A stretch of DNA of 64,000 bases from Rhodoplanes serenus (GCA_009720755.1 WNKV01000017.1:1-64000), one strand, 5' to 3'. Numbered from the stretch's first letter, positions 36,422-46,554 are shown. Notes: a model not told the origin generated them from the sequence alone. Numbers and translations: made by a program.

Positions 36422-37423
36422 ATGAAGACGATCACTCTGGCCACGCTGGCCGCCACGCTCGTCGCCGGATCGGCACTGGTGACCGCCGCCCAGGCGGCCG
36501 ACATGGCGGTGAAGGCTCCGGTTGTGGCCGCGCCCGCGCCGGTCAATCCGTGGGACCTGGCGTTCGGCGCTGGCGTCTACTCGGACTATAACTTCCGCGG
36601 CATCTCGCAGACCAATCGCGGCCCGGCCGTGAACGTCTATTTCGAGCCGCGTTACAACGTCAACGACATGCTTCAGCTCTACGCCGGCGTCGCCGGGTGG
36701 AACGTCGACTTCGCCAATCGCGCCCGCGGCGAGATCGACATCTACGGCGGCATTCGCCCGACCTTCGGCAAGCTCGCCCTCGATTTCGGTATTTGGTATT
36801 ACTACTATCCGGGCGGCACCTGCTACAACGCCTCGGTTCCGGGCGAGTGCGCGCTCAACGGCAACCTCAATGCCGATCAGTGGAACCTCATTGGTGGCGC
36901 CGCCAACGGCAACGTCATCAAGAAGGACCTGAGCTTCCTCGAATACTACGCCAAGGCCAGCTACACCTTCACCGACAACATCGCGGCCGGCGTGGCGTTC
37001 TACTACGATCAGGACTGGCTCAATTTCGGCTTCGACGCCAAGTACCTGTCGGGCAACGTCAAGCTGACGGCCCCCAGCAACTGGCTGCCGACCGGCTACG
37101 GCCTGTATCTCTCGGGCGAGGTCGGCCGCTACTGGCTCGGCACCACGGACAACTTCTACTTCAATGTCCGGCTGCCCGACTACACCACCTGGAACGTCGG
37201 CATCGGCCTGACCTACAAGGTGTTCACCGTCGATCTGCGCTACTACGACACCGACCTGTCGGAAGGGCAGTGCAACGCCATCACCAGCGACTTCAACGCC
37301 ACCTACAGCCCCACCAACGTGATCGCGGGTCTCAACCCGAGCGGCCTCGGCTCCAAGTGGTGCGGCCAGCAGTACGTGATCTCGCTGAAGGCCGACCTGA
37401 CCTACGGTGCCAACATCAAGTGA
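36422..37423 (+). CDS. TorF family putative porin
   Basis: Outer-membrane protein of 333 residues. A signal peptide of about 25 residues ends AQA|ADM. The mature protein matches the TorF/Gcw_chp family: FGAGVYSDYNFRGISQTNRGPAVNVYFEPRYN opens the barrel, followed by strands rich in Tyr, Trp and Gly (GEIDIYGGIRP, LDFGIWYYYYPGG, LEYYAKASYTFTDNIAAGVAFYYDQDW). Two cysteine pairs occur in loops (CYNASVPGEC; QCNAI with KWCGQQY). Function in the family is poorly defined. The gene has its own upstream region and a candidate terminator just downstream. Confidence 0.88.
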   Translation: MKTITLATLAATLVAGSALVTAAQAADMAVKAPVVAAPAPVNPWDLAFGAGVYSDYNFRGISQTNRGPAVNVYFEPRYNVNDMLQLYAGVAGWNVDFANRARGEIDIYGGIRPTFGKLALDFGIWYYYYPGGTCYNASVPGECALNGNLNADQWNLIGGAANGNVIKKDLSFLEYYAKASYTFTDNIAAGVAFYYDQDWLNFGFDAKYLSGNVKLTAPSNWLPTGYGLYLSGEVGRYWLGTTDNFYFNVRLPDYTTWNVGIGLTYKVFTVDLRYYDTDLSEGQCNAITSDFNATYSPTNVIAGLNPSGLGSKWCGQQYVISLKADLTYGANIK

Positions 37424-37912
37424 TCCGTGCCTCCACGGATGTTTGCCGGCGGGCGGTGCCTTCGGGTGCCGCCCGTTCCGCGTTCGGGGCGCCTCGATCG
37501 CCGGCGACGGAACGGCCGGAGCCGGCGCGGACGCAGCCCGGTCCGCCGTGGCGCCCCCGCCCTTGGGGGCGGCGCCCCGGGTCCGTCCCCCCTCGACTCC
37601 CCCGTGCGGCGGCGCTACACCGGGGCACGGCGGTTCAGACTCGCGCCGGCGGCAGGATTCTTTCAGAGAATTCGGTCTGGGGGCAGCCCGGCCCGCCCGC
37701 GCATGCCGTCTTCCGCCGGCTTCCGCGACAGATCTGTGATACCAACGCCGGCGAGGTCGATGCGGCCGGTGATGGCCGCTGCGTGGCTTGGTGGCCGCCG
37801 CGTGGCCGATGGACGACGGACGACCCGGCGCAGCCGGGTGGTCGAGGAACACGCCGCGGTCGTGGCGCCCCTCCCGGGCGCGGCGGCCCGGCCCGAAGGA
37901 CAGAAGGCAGAC
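37424..37912. other. 489-bp intergenic region before purA
   Basis: After the hairpin at 37450-37475 this GC-rich stretch shows no gene supported by domains or a ribosome site. Open frames crossing it are extensions of purA or frame shadows. AGAATTC and TTCAGAGAATTCGG near 37660 form a small AT-richer patch that could belong to the purA promoter, but no consensus pair is visible. Confidence 0.4.
37450..37475 (+). terminator. TTCG-loop hairpin after the porin gene
   Basis: The arms CGGGCGGTGCC (37450-37460) and GGTGCCGCCCG (37465-37475) pair over 11 positions with two G-U wobbles around a stable TTCG tetraloop, 27 bases after the porin stop. Only a short T pair follows, so termination strength is uncertain. 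Confidence 0.55.
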
Positions 37913-39205
<1,293 letters not shown>

Positions 39206-39241
39206 CCCTCGGGGGCGAGGATCGCCGAGAACTGGGACCCG

Positions 39242-41071
39242 ATGGCTGATTACTACCCACTGATCGCCAAGGCGGTCGCCGGCCTCGACAAGAACACCGG
39301 GGAAGCGCGGCGGGCGCTCTACGAGCGCGCCCGCAATGCGCTGGTGACGCAGCTTCGCGGCGTCACCCCGGCGCTCGGCGAGTCGGAGATCACTCGCGAG
39401 CGGCTGGCGCTGGAGGAGGCGATCCGCCGGGTCGAGGCCGATGCCGCCCGCAAGGCGCGCAGCGAGCAGCCCGCCGGTCGCGGCGAGCGGACATCGCCGT
39501 CGTCGGAGCGCTGGGCCGAGCGATCGTCCGCCGCGTCCCGCGCCGCTGCGCCGGGGACGGGGTCGACGTCGGCGTCCGGCTCGTCTCCGCCGGAGACGGC
39601 CGACCGCACCCCCCCGGCTGGCGCCGGCGGCCCGGCCACGCCGGTGCCCCCGACATCCCCGTCACCCTCGTCGTCCGCCGATTCGTCGTCTCCACCCGGC
39701 GCGCCGGAGCGGGCCGCCGGTTCTGCCCTCTCCGGTTCCGCCACGGCGTCGCCGGCGGCCTCGGGGAGCGAGCCGCGGACGCCGCGCCGCCTTCCTGGAG
39801 CCTCCCTGACGGACCGCGGCCTCAAGGGCTTCCGCGACGTGCTGGCCGAGGCCGAGAGCCTCGGCGAGGCCACCGCGCAGGCATCCAAGACGGCGCGCGA
39901 GGCGTTCGCCGCCACGGCGCCGAGCCGCGACGGCACCCGCATCGAGCCGCATGTCGAGCCCGAAGCGCTGCGGCCGCGGCGCGAGCCGCCGCCGCTCACC
40001 CGCGAGCACCCGCCGTTCTCGCGCGAGCCGCTGCGTCGATCCTCGACGGGCCGCGACGCGGCCGTGAAGGAGGCGCCACCCGGTCGCGAGGCCGGCATGC
40101 CGCCGTCGGGGGCGCCACGCTCGACCGAGCCGGTCCGGGCCGAATCGGCCGATCTCGATTTCGCCGGCAAGGGGGGCGTGCGCCCCTATCTGGACGACCA
40201 CGACCATCACCAGCAGTCGGGCGGGCGGCCGTTTCCGCTCCAGCCCGAGCCGCTGCCTCCTCACCCCGATGGCGACCTCGGGCGGCCGTTGCGGGCTCCC
40301 CTCGGTGGCGGCCTCCTTAAGGCTGCGGTGGCGCTGGTCGCGGTGCTCGCCGTGGTCGGCCTCGGCTGGTGGGCTTGGCCGACGCTGTCCGGCCTGTTCG
40401 GCCCGTCGTCGCGGTCGGTCGCCACGGCGCCGGCCCCGGCACCGGCGGACTCCGGCAGCCGCGGCAAGATCACCGACCGGGTCGGCTCGCAGCCGCTGCC
40501 CGGCGCGCGGCCGCAGCAGGACGTGCCGGCGGTCGCCCAGCGGGTGGTGCTCTACGAGGAAGACCCGGCCGATCCGGGCGGCAAGCGCTTCGTCGGCACC
40601 GCCGTATGGCGGACCGAGACGGTGGCGGCGGCGCCCGGCCAGGCGCCCGACATGGTGGTGCGGGCCGACATCGAGATCCCGGAGCGCAACGCCTCGGTGC
40701 GCTGGTCGCTCCGCCGCAACAGCGATCGCTCGCTGCCGGCGAGCCACACCATCGAGATCATGTTCACGCTGCCGGCCGACTTCCCCAATGGCGGCATCTC
40801 GAACATCCCCGGCATCCTGATGAAGCAGGCCGAGCAGACCCGCGGCGTGCCGCTGGCCGGGCTGGCCGTGAAGGTGACCACCGGCTTCTTCCTGATCGGC
40901 CTGTCGTCGAGCGAGACCGACATGCAGCGCAACCTCCAGCTCCTCAAGGAGCGGGCGTGGTTCGACGTGCCGGTGGTGTATGGCAACGGCCGCCGCGCCA
41001 TCATGGCGATCGAGAAGGGCACGCCGGGCGAGCGCGCCTTCGCGGACGCCTTCGCGGCCTGGGGCGAGTAG
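39242..41071 (+). CDS. Conserved hypothetical single-pass membrane protein
   Basis: Protein of 609 residues whose function I do not recognise. Residues 1-70 form a helical domain (MADYYPLIAKAVAGLDKNTGEARRALYERARNAL). Residues about 75-350 are low-complexity Pro/Ser/Ala/Arg-rich and probably disordered. One transmembrane helix (about 358-383, LKAAVALVAVLAVVGLGWWAW) is followed by a globular C-terminal domain (about 425-609; RVVLYEEDPADPGGKRFVGTAVW to the end). The helical head would be cytoplasmic and the C-terminal domain periplasmic. It lies 36 bases after purA, so co-transcription is likely. The absence of enzymatic motifs suggests a structural or stress-linked role. Confidence 0.75.
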   Translation: MADYYPLIAKAVAGLDKNTGEARRALYERARNALVTQLRGVTPALGESEITRERLALEEAIRRVEADAARKARSEQPAGRGERTSPSSERWAERSSAASRAAAPGTGSTSASGSSPPETADRTPPAGAGGPATPVPPTSPSPSSSADSSSPPGAPERAAGSALSGSATASPAASGSEPRTPRRLPGASLTDRGLKGFRDVLAEAESLGEATAQASKTAREAFAATAPSRDGTRIEPHVEPEALRPRREPPPLTREHPPFSREPLRRSSTGRDAAVKEAPPGREAGMPPSGAPRSTEPVRAESADLDFAGKGGVRPYLDDHDHHQQSGGRPFPLQPEPLPPHPDGDLGRPLRAPLGGGLLKAAVALVAVLAVVGLGWWAWPTLSGLFGPSSRSVATAPAPAPADSGSRGKITDRVGSQPLPGARPQQDVPAVAQRVVLYEEDPADPGGKRFVGTAVWRTETVAAAPGQAPDMVVRADIEIPERNASVRWSLRRNSDRSLPASHTIEIMFTLPADFPNGGISNIPGILMKQAEQTRGVPLAGLAVKVTTGFFLIGLSSSETDMQRNLQLLKERAWFDVPVVYGNGRRAIMAIEKGTPGERAFADAFAAWGE

Positions 41072-41269
41072 GCGGCGGGAAGCCGAACGCCGGACGCGGC
41101 TCGTCTGTCCGTCCGCCCTGTCCGGCCGCGGGCCAGGACGAGCCCGGCCTCGATCACGCAGGCGGCTGGCGGCCGCCCGCAGGAGCGTGAATCCGGAGGA
41201 TCAGTGCTCCGCGGGCGCGCCGAGACCGCCTCGACCCGCCAGCCATCCGGCGACGGCTCGGGTCTCGGA

Positions 41270-42184
41270 TCAGTGAACCGGCGATGCCGCCTCGCGCTCC
41301 GCCGACGGCTGCTCCATGGCGGCGATGCGGTTGCGCACCGCTTTCTGGACCTTTTCGAAGGCCCGCACCTCGATCTGACGCACGCGCTCGCGCGACACCC
41401 CGAACTCCTCCGCCAGCTCCTCCAGGGTGACCGGGTCGTCGGCAAGCCGGCGGGCCTGGAAGATGCGGCGCTCGCGATCGTTGAGCACCGCCATCGCCTC
41501 GGCCAGCGCCTTGCGGCGGTTGTCCAGCTCCTCGCTCTCGGCCAGGCGGGTCTCCTGGCTGTCGCTGTCGTCGACCAGCCAGTCCTGCCACTCGCCCGAA
41601 TCACCGTCGTCGCGGATCGGGGCATTGAGCGAGGCGTCGCCGCCGAGGCGGCGGTTCATGTCGATGACGTCCTGCTCGCCGACGCCGAGCCGCTTGGCGA
41701 TGATCTTCACCTGGTCGGGGCGCAGATCGCCTTCCTCCAGGGCCGAGATCTTGCTCTTGGCCTTGCGCAGGTTGAAGAACAGCTTCTTCTGGTTGGCCGT
41801 GGTGCCCATCTTCACCAGCGACCACGAGCGCAGGATGTACTCCTGGATGGCGGCCTTGATCCACCACATGGCGTAGGTGGCGAGGCGGAAGCCCTTGTCG
41901 GGCTCGAATCGCTTCACCGCCTGCATGAGGCCGACATTGCCCTCGGAGATCACCTCGGAGATCGGCAGGCCGTAGCCGCGATACCCCATGGCGATCTTGG
42001 CGACGAGGCGCAGATGGCTGGTGACGAGCTGCTGGGCCGCGGTACGGTCGCCGTGCTCGCGCCACCGCTTGGCCAGCATGTATTCCTGCTGCGGCTCCAG
42101 CATCGGGAACCGCCGGATTTCCTCGAGATAGCGGGCGAGGCCGGATTCGCCGGAAACGACCGGCATGGATGCGGTTGGGGCCAT
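41270..42184 (-). CDS. RNA polymerase heat-shock sigma factor RpoH
   Basis: Sigma-32 family factor of 304 residues directing transcription of heat-shock genes. Region 1.2/2 includes SGESGLARYLEEIRRFPML, HLRLVAKIAMGYRGYGLPISEVISEGNVGLMQAVKRFEP and the -10-recognition helix YAMWWIKAAIQEYILRSWSLVK. The RpoH box QKKLFFNLRKAK is present. Region 4 ends EELAEEFGVSRERVRQIEVRAFEKVQ. The ATG at 42184 is chosen because GGAGGG lies seven bases upstream, in preference to an ATG at 42199. A 16-bp perfect palindrome lies about 190 bases upstream. Confidence 0.95.
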   Translation of the reverse strand: MAPTASMPVVSGESGLARYLEEIRRFPMLEPQQEYMLAKRWREHGDRTAAQQLVTSHLRLVAKIAMGYRGYGLPISEVISEGNVGLMQAVKRFEPDKGFRLATYAMWWIKAAIQEYILRSWSLVKMGTTANQKKLFFNLRKAKSKISALEEGDLRPDQVKIIAKRLGVGEQDVIDMNRRLGGDASLNAPIRDDGDSGEWQDWLVDDSDSQETRLAESEELDNRRKALAEAMAVLNDRERRIFQARRLADDPVTLEELAEEFGVSRERVRQIEVRAFEKVQKAVRNRIAAMEQPSAEREAASPVH

Positions 42185-42540
42185 GACAGCGCCCTCCATG
42201 TTGTGCCCCCGTGATGCGGCGGGCTAATCGGCGCCGCCGCTCCAGGAGCCGACGACGCCCTGCTGCTGACGATCGCGTCGCGATCGGGCGATGCAGCATA
42301 CACGGGTGTGTCGTTTCGATAAACTCGGTGCGCCGTCACCGTGGCGTGACGAGCCTGTGACCAATCGACATACGGAAGACGTCTTCCGCACCGCGCCGGT
42401 TCACTCGGCCACTGCCTATTTGTCCACGGGTTGTCGGTCCGCGGCATGAGCGTCCGCGGCGCAACACGCCCCCATGGAACGGCTGGCGGCAGGGTGTCGG
42501 TGGTGGCGTGGGCTCGTCCGAAACTGCGGCGCACGCCCTC
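42185..42540. other. Intergenic region between rluD and rpoH
   Basis: This 356-bp region is downstream of rluD and upstream of rpoH, both on the minus strand, and should hold the rpoH promoter. It includes the palindrome at 42373-42388 and an AT-richer patch around 42300-42330 and 42410-42430. No gene is supported. A clean CTTGAA/CCCCAT-type sigma-32 promoter was not found by eye. Confidence 0.45.
42373..42388. promoter_or_regulatory. Perfect 16-bp palindrome upstream of rpoH
   Basis: CGGAAGACGTCTTCCG is fully self-complementary. It is not followed by a U tract in either direction, so an operator is more likely than a terminator. It lies about 190 bases upstream of the rpoH ATG. The binding protein is unknown. 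Confidence 0.5.
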
Positions 42541-43560
42541 TCAACGCCGGGCGAGGTCTATTGTTCCCCCACCCAGCGCCTTGTGCAGGCGGGCCAGGTC
42601 AGCAGGCAGATCCGAGCGGAAGACCAGGGCCTTCCTAGAGCTCGGATGCTGAATTCCCAGGAGATAGGCATGCAGGGCCTGCCTGCCAAGGGCCGCGAGG
42701 GCGCTCTGGGCCTCGGCCGGCAGCAGGGCCGCCTTGGTGCGGAAGCCCGGGCCGTAGACCGGGTCGCCGATCAGGGGATGGCCGATCGACGCCAGATGCA
42801 CCCGGATCTGGTGGGTTCTGCCGGTCTCCAGCCGGCAGGCGAGCAGCGCCGCCACCGGCTCGCCGGCCTTGCCGCGATAGGTCTGGACGGTTTCCCAATG
42901 GGTCACCGCCTCGCGGCCGGTCGCCTGGATGGACATCTTGTCGCGCGCCTGGGGATGGCGACCGATCGGCTTGTCGATGACGCCGCGCGGCCGGTCCGGC
43001 CCTCCCCACACGAAGGCCAGATAGCCGCGCTCCAGCGGCCCGCGGCGGCCGTGGTCGGCGAACTGGCGGGCGAGGGAGCGGTGAGCGCGGTCGCTCTTGG
43101 CCACCACCATCAGGCCGGTGGTGTCCTTGTCGAGGCGATGGACGATGCCGGGGCGGCGAACCCCGCCGATCCCCGACAGGCTGTCGCCGCAATGGGCCAC
43201 CAGGGCGTTGACGAGCGTGCCGCTCCAGTGGCCGGCGGCCGGATGCACCACCAGGCCGGCGGGCTTGTCGATGACCAGCAGGTCGTCGTCCTCGTGGACC
43301 ACCGACAGGGCGATCGGCTCCGGCTGCGGCTCGGGCGGTTCCGGAGGCGGCACCGTGACATGGACGCGGTCGTTCGCATTGACGCGCTGCCCCGGATCGC
43401 GGATCGTGCGGTCGCCGATGGCGACGTGCCCGCCGATGATCAGGGTCTTCAGGCGGGAGCGAGAGAAGTCGGTGAGGCGGGCGGCGAGCACACGGTCGAG
43501 CCGGTCGCCGGCCTCTGGAGCCGCGATGACGACCGTCTCGATCCGGCGATCCTCTCCCAT
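42541..43560 (-). CDS. Ribosomal large-subunit pseudouridine synthase RluD family
   Basis: RNA-modifying enzyme of 339 residues expected to convert uridines of 23S rRNA helix 69 to pseudouridine. An S4 RNA-binding domain is at the N-terminus (GDRLDRVLAARLTDFSRSRLKTLIIGGHVAIGD, about residues 15-50). The catalytic domain carries the motif GIVHRLDKDTTGLMVVAKSD with the active-site Asp, and downstream CRLETGRTHQIRVHLASIGHPLIGD. Lengths fit RluD/RluC. The start is nearly shared with the divergent gene: its ATG lies two bases from the opposite ATG. Confidence 0.92.
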   Translation of the reverse strand: MGEDRRIETVVIAAPEAGDRLDRVLAARLTDFSRSRLKTLIIGGHVAIGDRTIRDPGQRVNANDRVHVTVPPPEPPEPQPEPIALSVVHEDDDLLVIDKPAGLVVHPAAGHWSGTLVNALVAHCGDSLSGIGGVRRPGIVHRLDKDTTGLMVVAKSDRAHRSLARQFADHGRRGPLERGYLAFVWGGPDRPRGVIDKPIGRHPQARDKMSIQATGREAVTHWETVQTYRGKAGEPVAALLACRLETGRTHQIRVHLASIGHPLIGDPVYGPGFRTKAALLPAEAQSALAALGRQALHAYLLGIQHPSSRKALVFRSDLPADLARLHKALGGGTIDLARR

Positions 43561-43561
43561 C

Positions 43562-43918
43562 ATGGCCCCGTCACAGTCTCCCGATACGCCCACAGCGGCC
43601 GACACGCCGCTCGACCCCGAACAGGCCCGCTTCATGGCGCGGGTGAAGCTGCTAATGGCGCTCTCCGGCGTCGCCACCCTGCTCGGGATCGCCGTCGTCC
43701 TCGGAGTCGTGGGCTACCGCGTTTCGAAGAGCGGGGGAAGCGTTTCCGACGCGGCCGCGACCGTGGTGCTGCCCAAGGGCGGCCGGGTGCTGGCCACCGC
43801 CGTGGCGGGCGACCGCATCGTGGTCACGGTCGAATCGGGCGAGGGGCTGGAGGTACGCACCTTCGATGCCCAGACCCTCAAGCCGGCCGGCCGCCTGCGC
43901 TTCGCGGTGGAGCCGTGA
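43562..43918 (+). CDS. DUF6476-like small membrane protein
   Basis: Protein of 118 residues with one N-terminal membrane helix (about residues 30-54, VKLLMALSGVATLLGIAVVLGVVGY) and a short C-terminal domain beginning near KGGRVLATAVAGDRIVVTVES, predicted to lie outside the cytoplasm. Such a protein beside rluD is a recurring arrangement in alphaproteobacteria and fits DUF6476, but the assignment is from memory of context. Function is unknown. The ATG at 43562 and the rluD ATG at 43560 are head to head. Confidence 0.7.
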   Translation: MAPSQSPDTPTAADTPLDPEQARFMARVKLLMALSGVATLLGIAVVLGVVGYRVSKSGGSVSDAAATVVLPKGGRVLATAVAGDRIVVTVESGEGLEVRTFDAQTLKPAGRLRFAVEP

Positions 43919-44095
43919 GGCGGGCGGGCGGGTCTGTCCGGGTCGGCCTTCGCCCATGTCTCAGGTTTCAGGCCGATTCGGCCGCCGCTGCCGCCCCGCG
44001 GTGCTGCGGCCAGTGGTGCGGAGAAATCCGCCGCATCGGACGGCGCACGAGGCCGCTTGCGCTCCGCTCCGAACGACGCTATGTCCTCGCGGCAC

Positions 44096-44171
44096 GCTCC
44101 CTTCGTCTAGCGGCCCAGGACGTCGCCCTCTCACGGCGAAAACAGGGGTTCGAGTCCCCTAGGGAGCGCCA
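44096..44171 (+). tRNA. tRNA-Glu (anticodon CTC)
   Basis: The 76-base cloverleaf has acceptor arms GCTCCCT (44096-44102) and AGGGAGC (44161-44167), a discriminator G and an encoded CCA (44169-44171). The anticodon stem TCGCC/GGCGA encloses loop CTCTCAC, giving anticodon CTC, which reads GAG. The T arm AGGGG-TTCGAGT-CCCCT is standard. A degraded integrase gene begins about 90 bases downstream, so this tRNA is the probable attachment site of a lost element. Confidence 0.95.
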
Positions 44172-44256
44172 TCGGCCTTTAAGGCCTTGATCCTCCGAGA
44201 AATTCTGATTTATCAACGGCTTCGTCGGCCCGCTGCTACATGCGCTTGCTACATGC

Positions 44257-45176
44257 ATGGGCCGGGCGATGGGCTTCATGACGTACCTGATCCGCCGCGG
44301 ATCGACGTGGCATTTCCGCTTCCGCCTTCCCGACGATCTCCGCGGCCATGCCGTCCCGGACCATTGGCCGAGCAACCTCGAGCCGCTGGTCAACCGGAAG
44401 CTCGGCCGGCTCAAGCAGGAGATCACCGAGAGCCTCCGCACGGCCGAGAACTCGATCGCAAGGGCGCGGGCCGGCGTCCGCATTGGCGACACCGAGCTGC
44501 TGGTCCGCGAAGCTCGCCGGTTCCTGGCCGAGGGGCCGGCCCTGACGATCCCCGAGGACGTGATCGAGTTCTTGGCGGAACGTCGCGCACAGGAGCTGCT
44601 GGCGGCCGACGACGCGCTTCGGGCTAAGGGGCTCGGCCTCGACCTGGAGCGGGTGCGGGAGGTGGCGTTCGCGGGCCTCGGCGTCCCCGCCGGCGAGCCA
44701 CCGTCCGAGCCGGCCCAGGCTCCGCCGCGTCGGGGGATGACCCGCGACGACCTCGGGCGATCGGAGCTGGCGCAACTGGAGGTCCGGGACGTCAGGCGCG
44801 ACCCCGAGACCGGGATCGCCTTCCTCGACATCACCGACGAGCGCGGCAAGGCGCTTAAGGCGAAGACCTCGAAGCGGCAAGTCCCGCTCCATCCGGTCCT
44901 CGGCGAGATCGGGTTCTTCGAGTTCCTGGATGTGAGGCGGGCCGCGGCCGCGGACGAAACCGCGCGACTGTTCCCGGCCTGGAGCCGCGCGGCAAGAAGG
45001 CGGGTCGGCGGGGAGCGGCGTGGTCGAAGTGGTTCAACCACTGGCGCCGCGTCCACCTCAAGATCGTCGGGGAGGACGGCCGCAAGGACTTCCGCTACCC
45101 GGCGGTCTCGACCATGCTGGCGACGATCGGCCAGACCTCGTGGGCGCCGCGCCAGATCATTTCCAGCGACACGTAG
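44257..45176 (+). pseudogene. Broken tyrosine recombinase (phage-type integrase)
   Basis: Remnant of a tRNA-targeted integrase. An intact N-terminus (MTYLIRRGSTWHFRFRLPDDLRG, a DUF6538-like head) is read from about 44278. The core-binding region is missing or shortened. Catalytic-domain fragments follow: GRSELAQLEVRDV, and ALKAKTSKRQVPLHPVL then ETARLFP near 44970. Around 44976 the homology moves into another frame (LEPRGKKAGRRGAAWSKWFNHWRR, then GEDGRKDF) and stops at 45176 without the RHxxH/Tyr active-site end. Internal deletion, frameshift and C-terminal truncation make it non-functional. Its 3' end overlaps the terC stop. Confidence 0.8.
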
Positions 45177-45781
45177 AGAATGACGGCAAGGCCCACATAG
45201 GCGATCCAGCGGTGCCGCTGGAGCAGCGACGCGATGTAGTTGGCCGCGATGCCCATCAGGGCGATCGACAGCACCAGACCGAAGATCAGCACCCACGGAT
45301 ACTCGCGGGCCGCGCCGGCGACCGCCAGCACGTTGTCGAGCGACATCGAGACGTCGGCGATGACGATCTGCCAGGCCGCCTGGGCGAAGGTCTTGCGGCG
45401 TCCGACCGCGGTGACCGATCCGTCGGCATTGATGCGCACGTCGTCGATGCGGCCACTGTCGTCGGACGAGACGACGTGATGCGCCTGCAACTCGCGCCAC
45501 ATCTTCCAGCACACCCACAGCAGCAGAAGGCCACCGGCGAGCAGCAGGCCGACGATCTGAAGGAGCTGCGTGGTGGCGGCCGCGAAGCCGATGCGCAGCA
45601 GCGTGGCGGCGCCGATGCCGAGCAGGATCGCCCGGGCCCGTTGCTCGGCCGGCAGACCCGCGGCGGCGAGGCCGATGACGACGGCGTTGTCGCCCGCGAG
45701 CACGAGGTCGATCATCACGACCTGCGCCAGCGCGGTCAGCGCTCCGCTCGTCAGGACTTCGTTGCCCAGTATCTCCCACAT
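45095..45781 (-). CDS. TerC family integral membrane protein (YjbE-type)
   Basis: Inner-membrane protein of 228 residues with about seven hydrophobic helices. The family signature acidic motifs are present: MIDLVLAGDNAVVIGLAAAGLP (about residues 23-44) and IVIADVSMSLDNVLAVAGAA (about 140-160), whose aspartates are typical of TerC/YkoY/Alx metal-ion (Mn or Ca) exporters. Family knowledge links these proteins to manganese efflux and metal loading of exported proteins. A strong AGGAGG sits seven to twelve bases upstream of the ATG. The last codons overlap the relic of the integrase on the other strand. Confidence 0.9.
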   Translation of the reverse strand: MWEILGNEVLTSGALTALAQVVMIDLVLAGDNAVVIGLAAAGLPAEQRARAILLGIGAATLLRIGFAAATTQLLQIVGLLLAGGLLLLWVCWKMWRELQAHHVVSSDDSGRIDDVRINADGSVTAVGRRKTFAQAAWQIVIADVSMSLDNVLAVAGAAREYPWVLIFGLVLSIALMGIAANYIASLLQRHRWIAYVGLAVILYVSLEMIWRGAHEVWPIVASMVETAG

Positions 45782-46122
45782 CCGGTCGATCTCCTCCTGT
45801 TGTGGCGCCCGTCACGGGCGCTCGCATGGGAACGGGAGGACACCGGAGGCTGGACGGTCCGCACGACGGCAGACCATGCGGCGGCGGACCACGAGACCAC
45901 CGACCGCACAGCCATGGCGGACCGTACGGCGAGCCATACGACAAAGCCCAACAGCGAGGCGACCTCGCTGCGGCGCTCGCGCACGCCGATCGAAGAGACA
46001 GTCAGCACCGGGCCACTCCCAGACGTTCAGTCCGACATCGCAGCGGTGAGCTGCCAGAGGGGCCCGGACCGATCAGGGCAGGTTCCCTACAGGAACCCGC
46101 ACCGACTTTCAACGGACGATCG
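45782..46122. other. 341-bp gap with a doubtful small reading frame
   Basis: On the minus strand a GTG-started frame of 85 codons (46008 to 45751) has a good GGGAG ribosome site eight bases upstream and a hydrophobic stretch EVASLLGFVVWLAVRSAMAV. It overlaps the terC start by 31 bases and ends in sequence resembling non-coding translation. It could encode a small membrane protein, but I do not call it as a gene. Nothing else is evident. Confidence 0.3.
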
Positions 46123-46554
46123 TCACGGCGCCATCGCGACCAGCGTATGGTTAAAGGCCGTGACCACATGCTCGGCTTCGCTCAGCATGGCGGCCGAGAA
46201 CCCGAGCAGCGCCAGCACACCGGCGACATCCCAGGCCGAGACGTCGCCCCGCCGCGGGGCTTTACCGGCCCACGCCGTCAGGGCGAGGACGCCGGCCGCC
46301 GCGAGTGCCGCCAGGCTCAGCGCCGGCAGTGCCAGATCGCTCGGCAGCAGCCGTGCCCCGATCAGGGCCAGCGCCACCGCCGCCAGCGCCAGGATGCCGA
46401 ACCCCTCGGGCCCGGCCACGTCGCGGCGAGAGGCGGGATCGGGCCGCGAGACGTCGCGCCAACCTTTGTCGCGCCAACCTTTGTCGCGCGAAGCGTTGTC
46501 GCGCCAAGCGTTCACGAGCGACATGACACGCTCCAGACTGCCGGGCTTCCACAT
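46123..46554 (-). CDS. Hypothetical membrane protein with WRDK repeats
   Basis: Protein of up to 143 residues not matching a family I recognise. The N-terminal 30-35 residues contain degenerate repeats (NASRDKGWRDKGWRDVSRPD) from short tandem DNA repeats at about 46455-46520. Three hydrophobic helices follow (about 53-70, 73-91 and 106-125; FGILALAAVALALIGARLL, LSLAALAAAGVLALTAW, AGVLALLGFSAAML). A second start at 46524 (MSLVNAWRDN) is equally well placed, with GGAG upstream of both. It may be co-regulated with the MASE1 kinase pair upstream. Confidence 0.5.
   Translation of the reverse strand: MWKPGSLERVMSLVNAWRDNASRDKGWRDKGWRDVSRPDPASRRDVAGPEGFGILALAAVALALIGARLLPSDLALPALSLAALAAAGVLALTAWAGKAPRRGDVSAWDVAGVLALLGFSAAMLSEAEHVVTAFNHTLVAMAP

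Noticed and set aside
44257..45183. Intact integrase gene
   Set aside because: The single open frame lacks the core-binding domain and active site, and the homology moves to another frame near 44976, so it is a pseudogene.
45751..46008. Possible 85-residue small membrane protein overlapping terC
   Set aside because: Good ribosome site but GTG start, an overlap with terC and an unconvincing C-terminal part; left as a doubtful frame.
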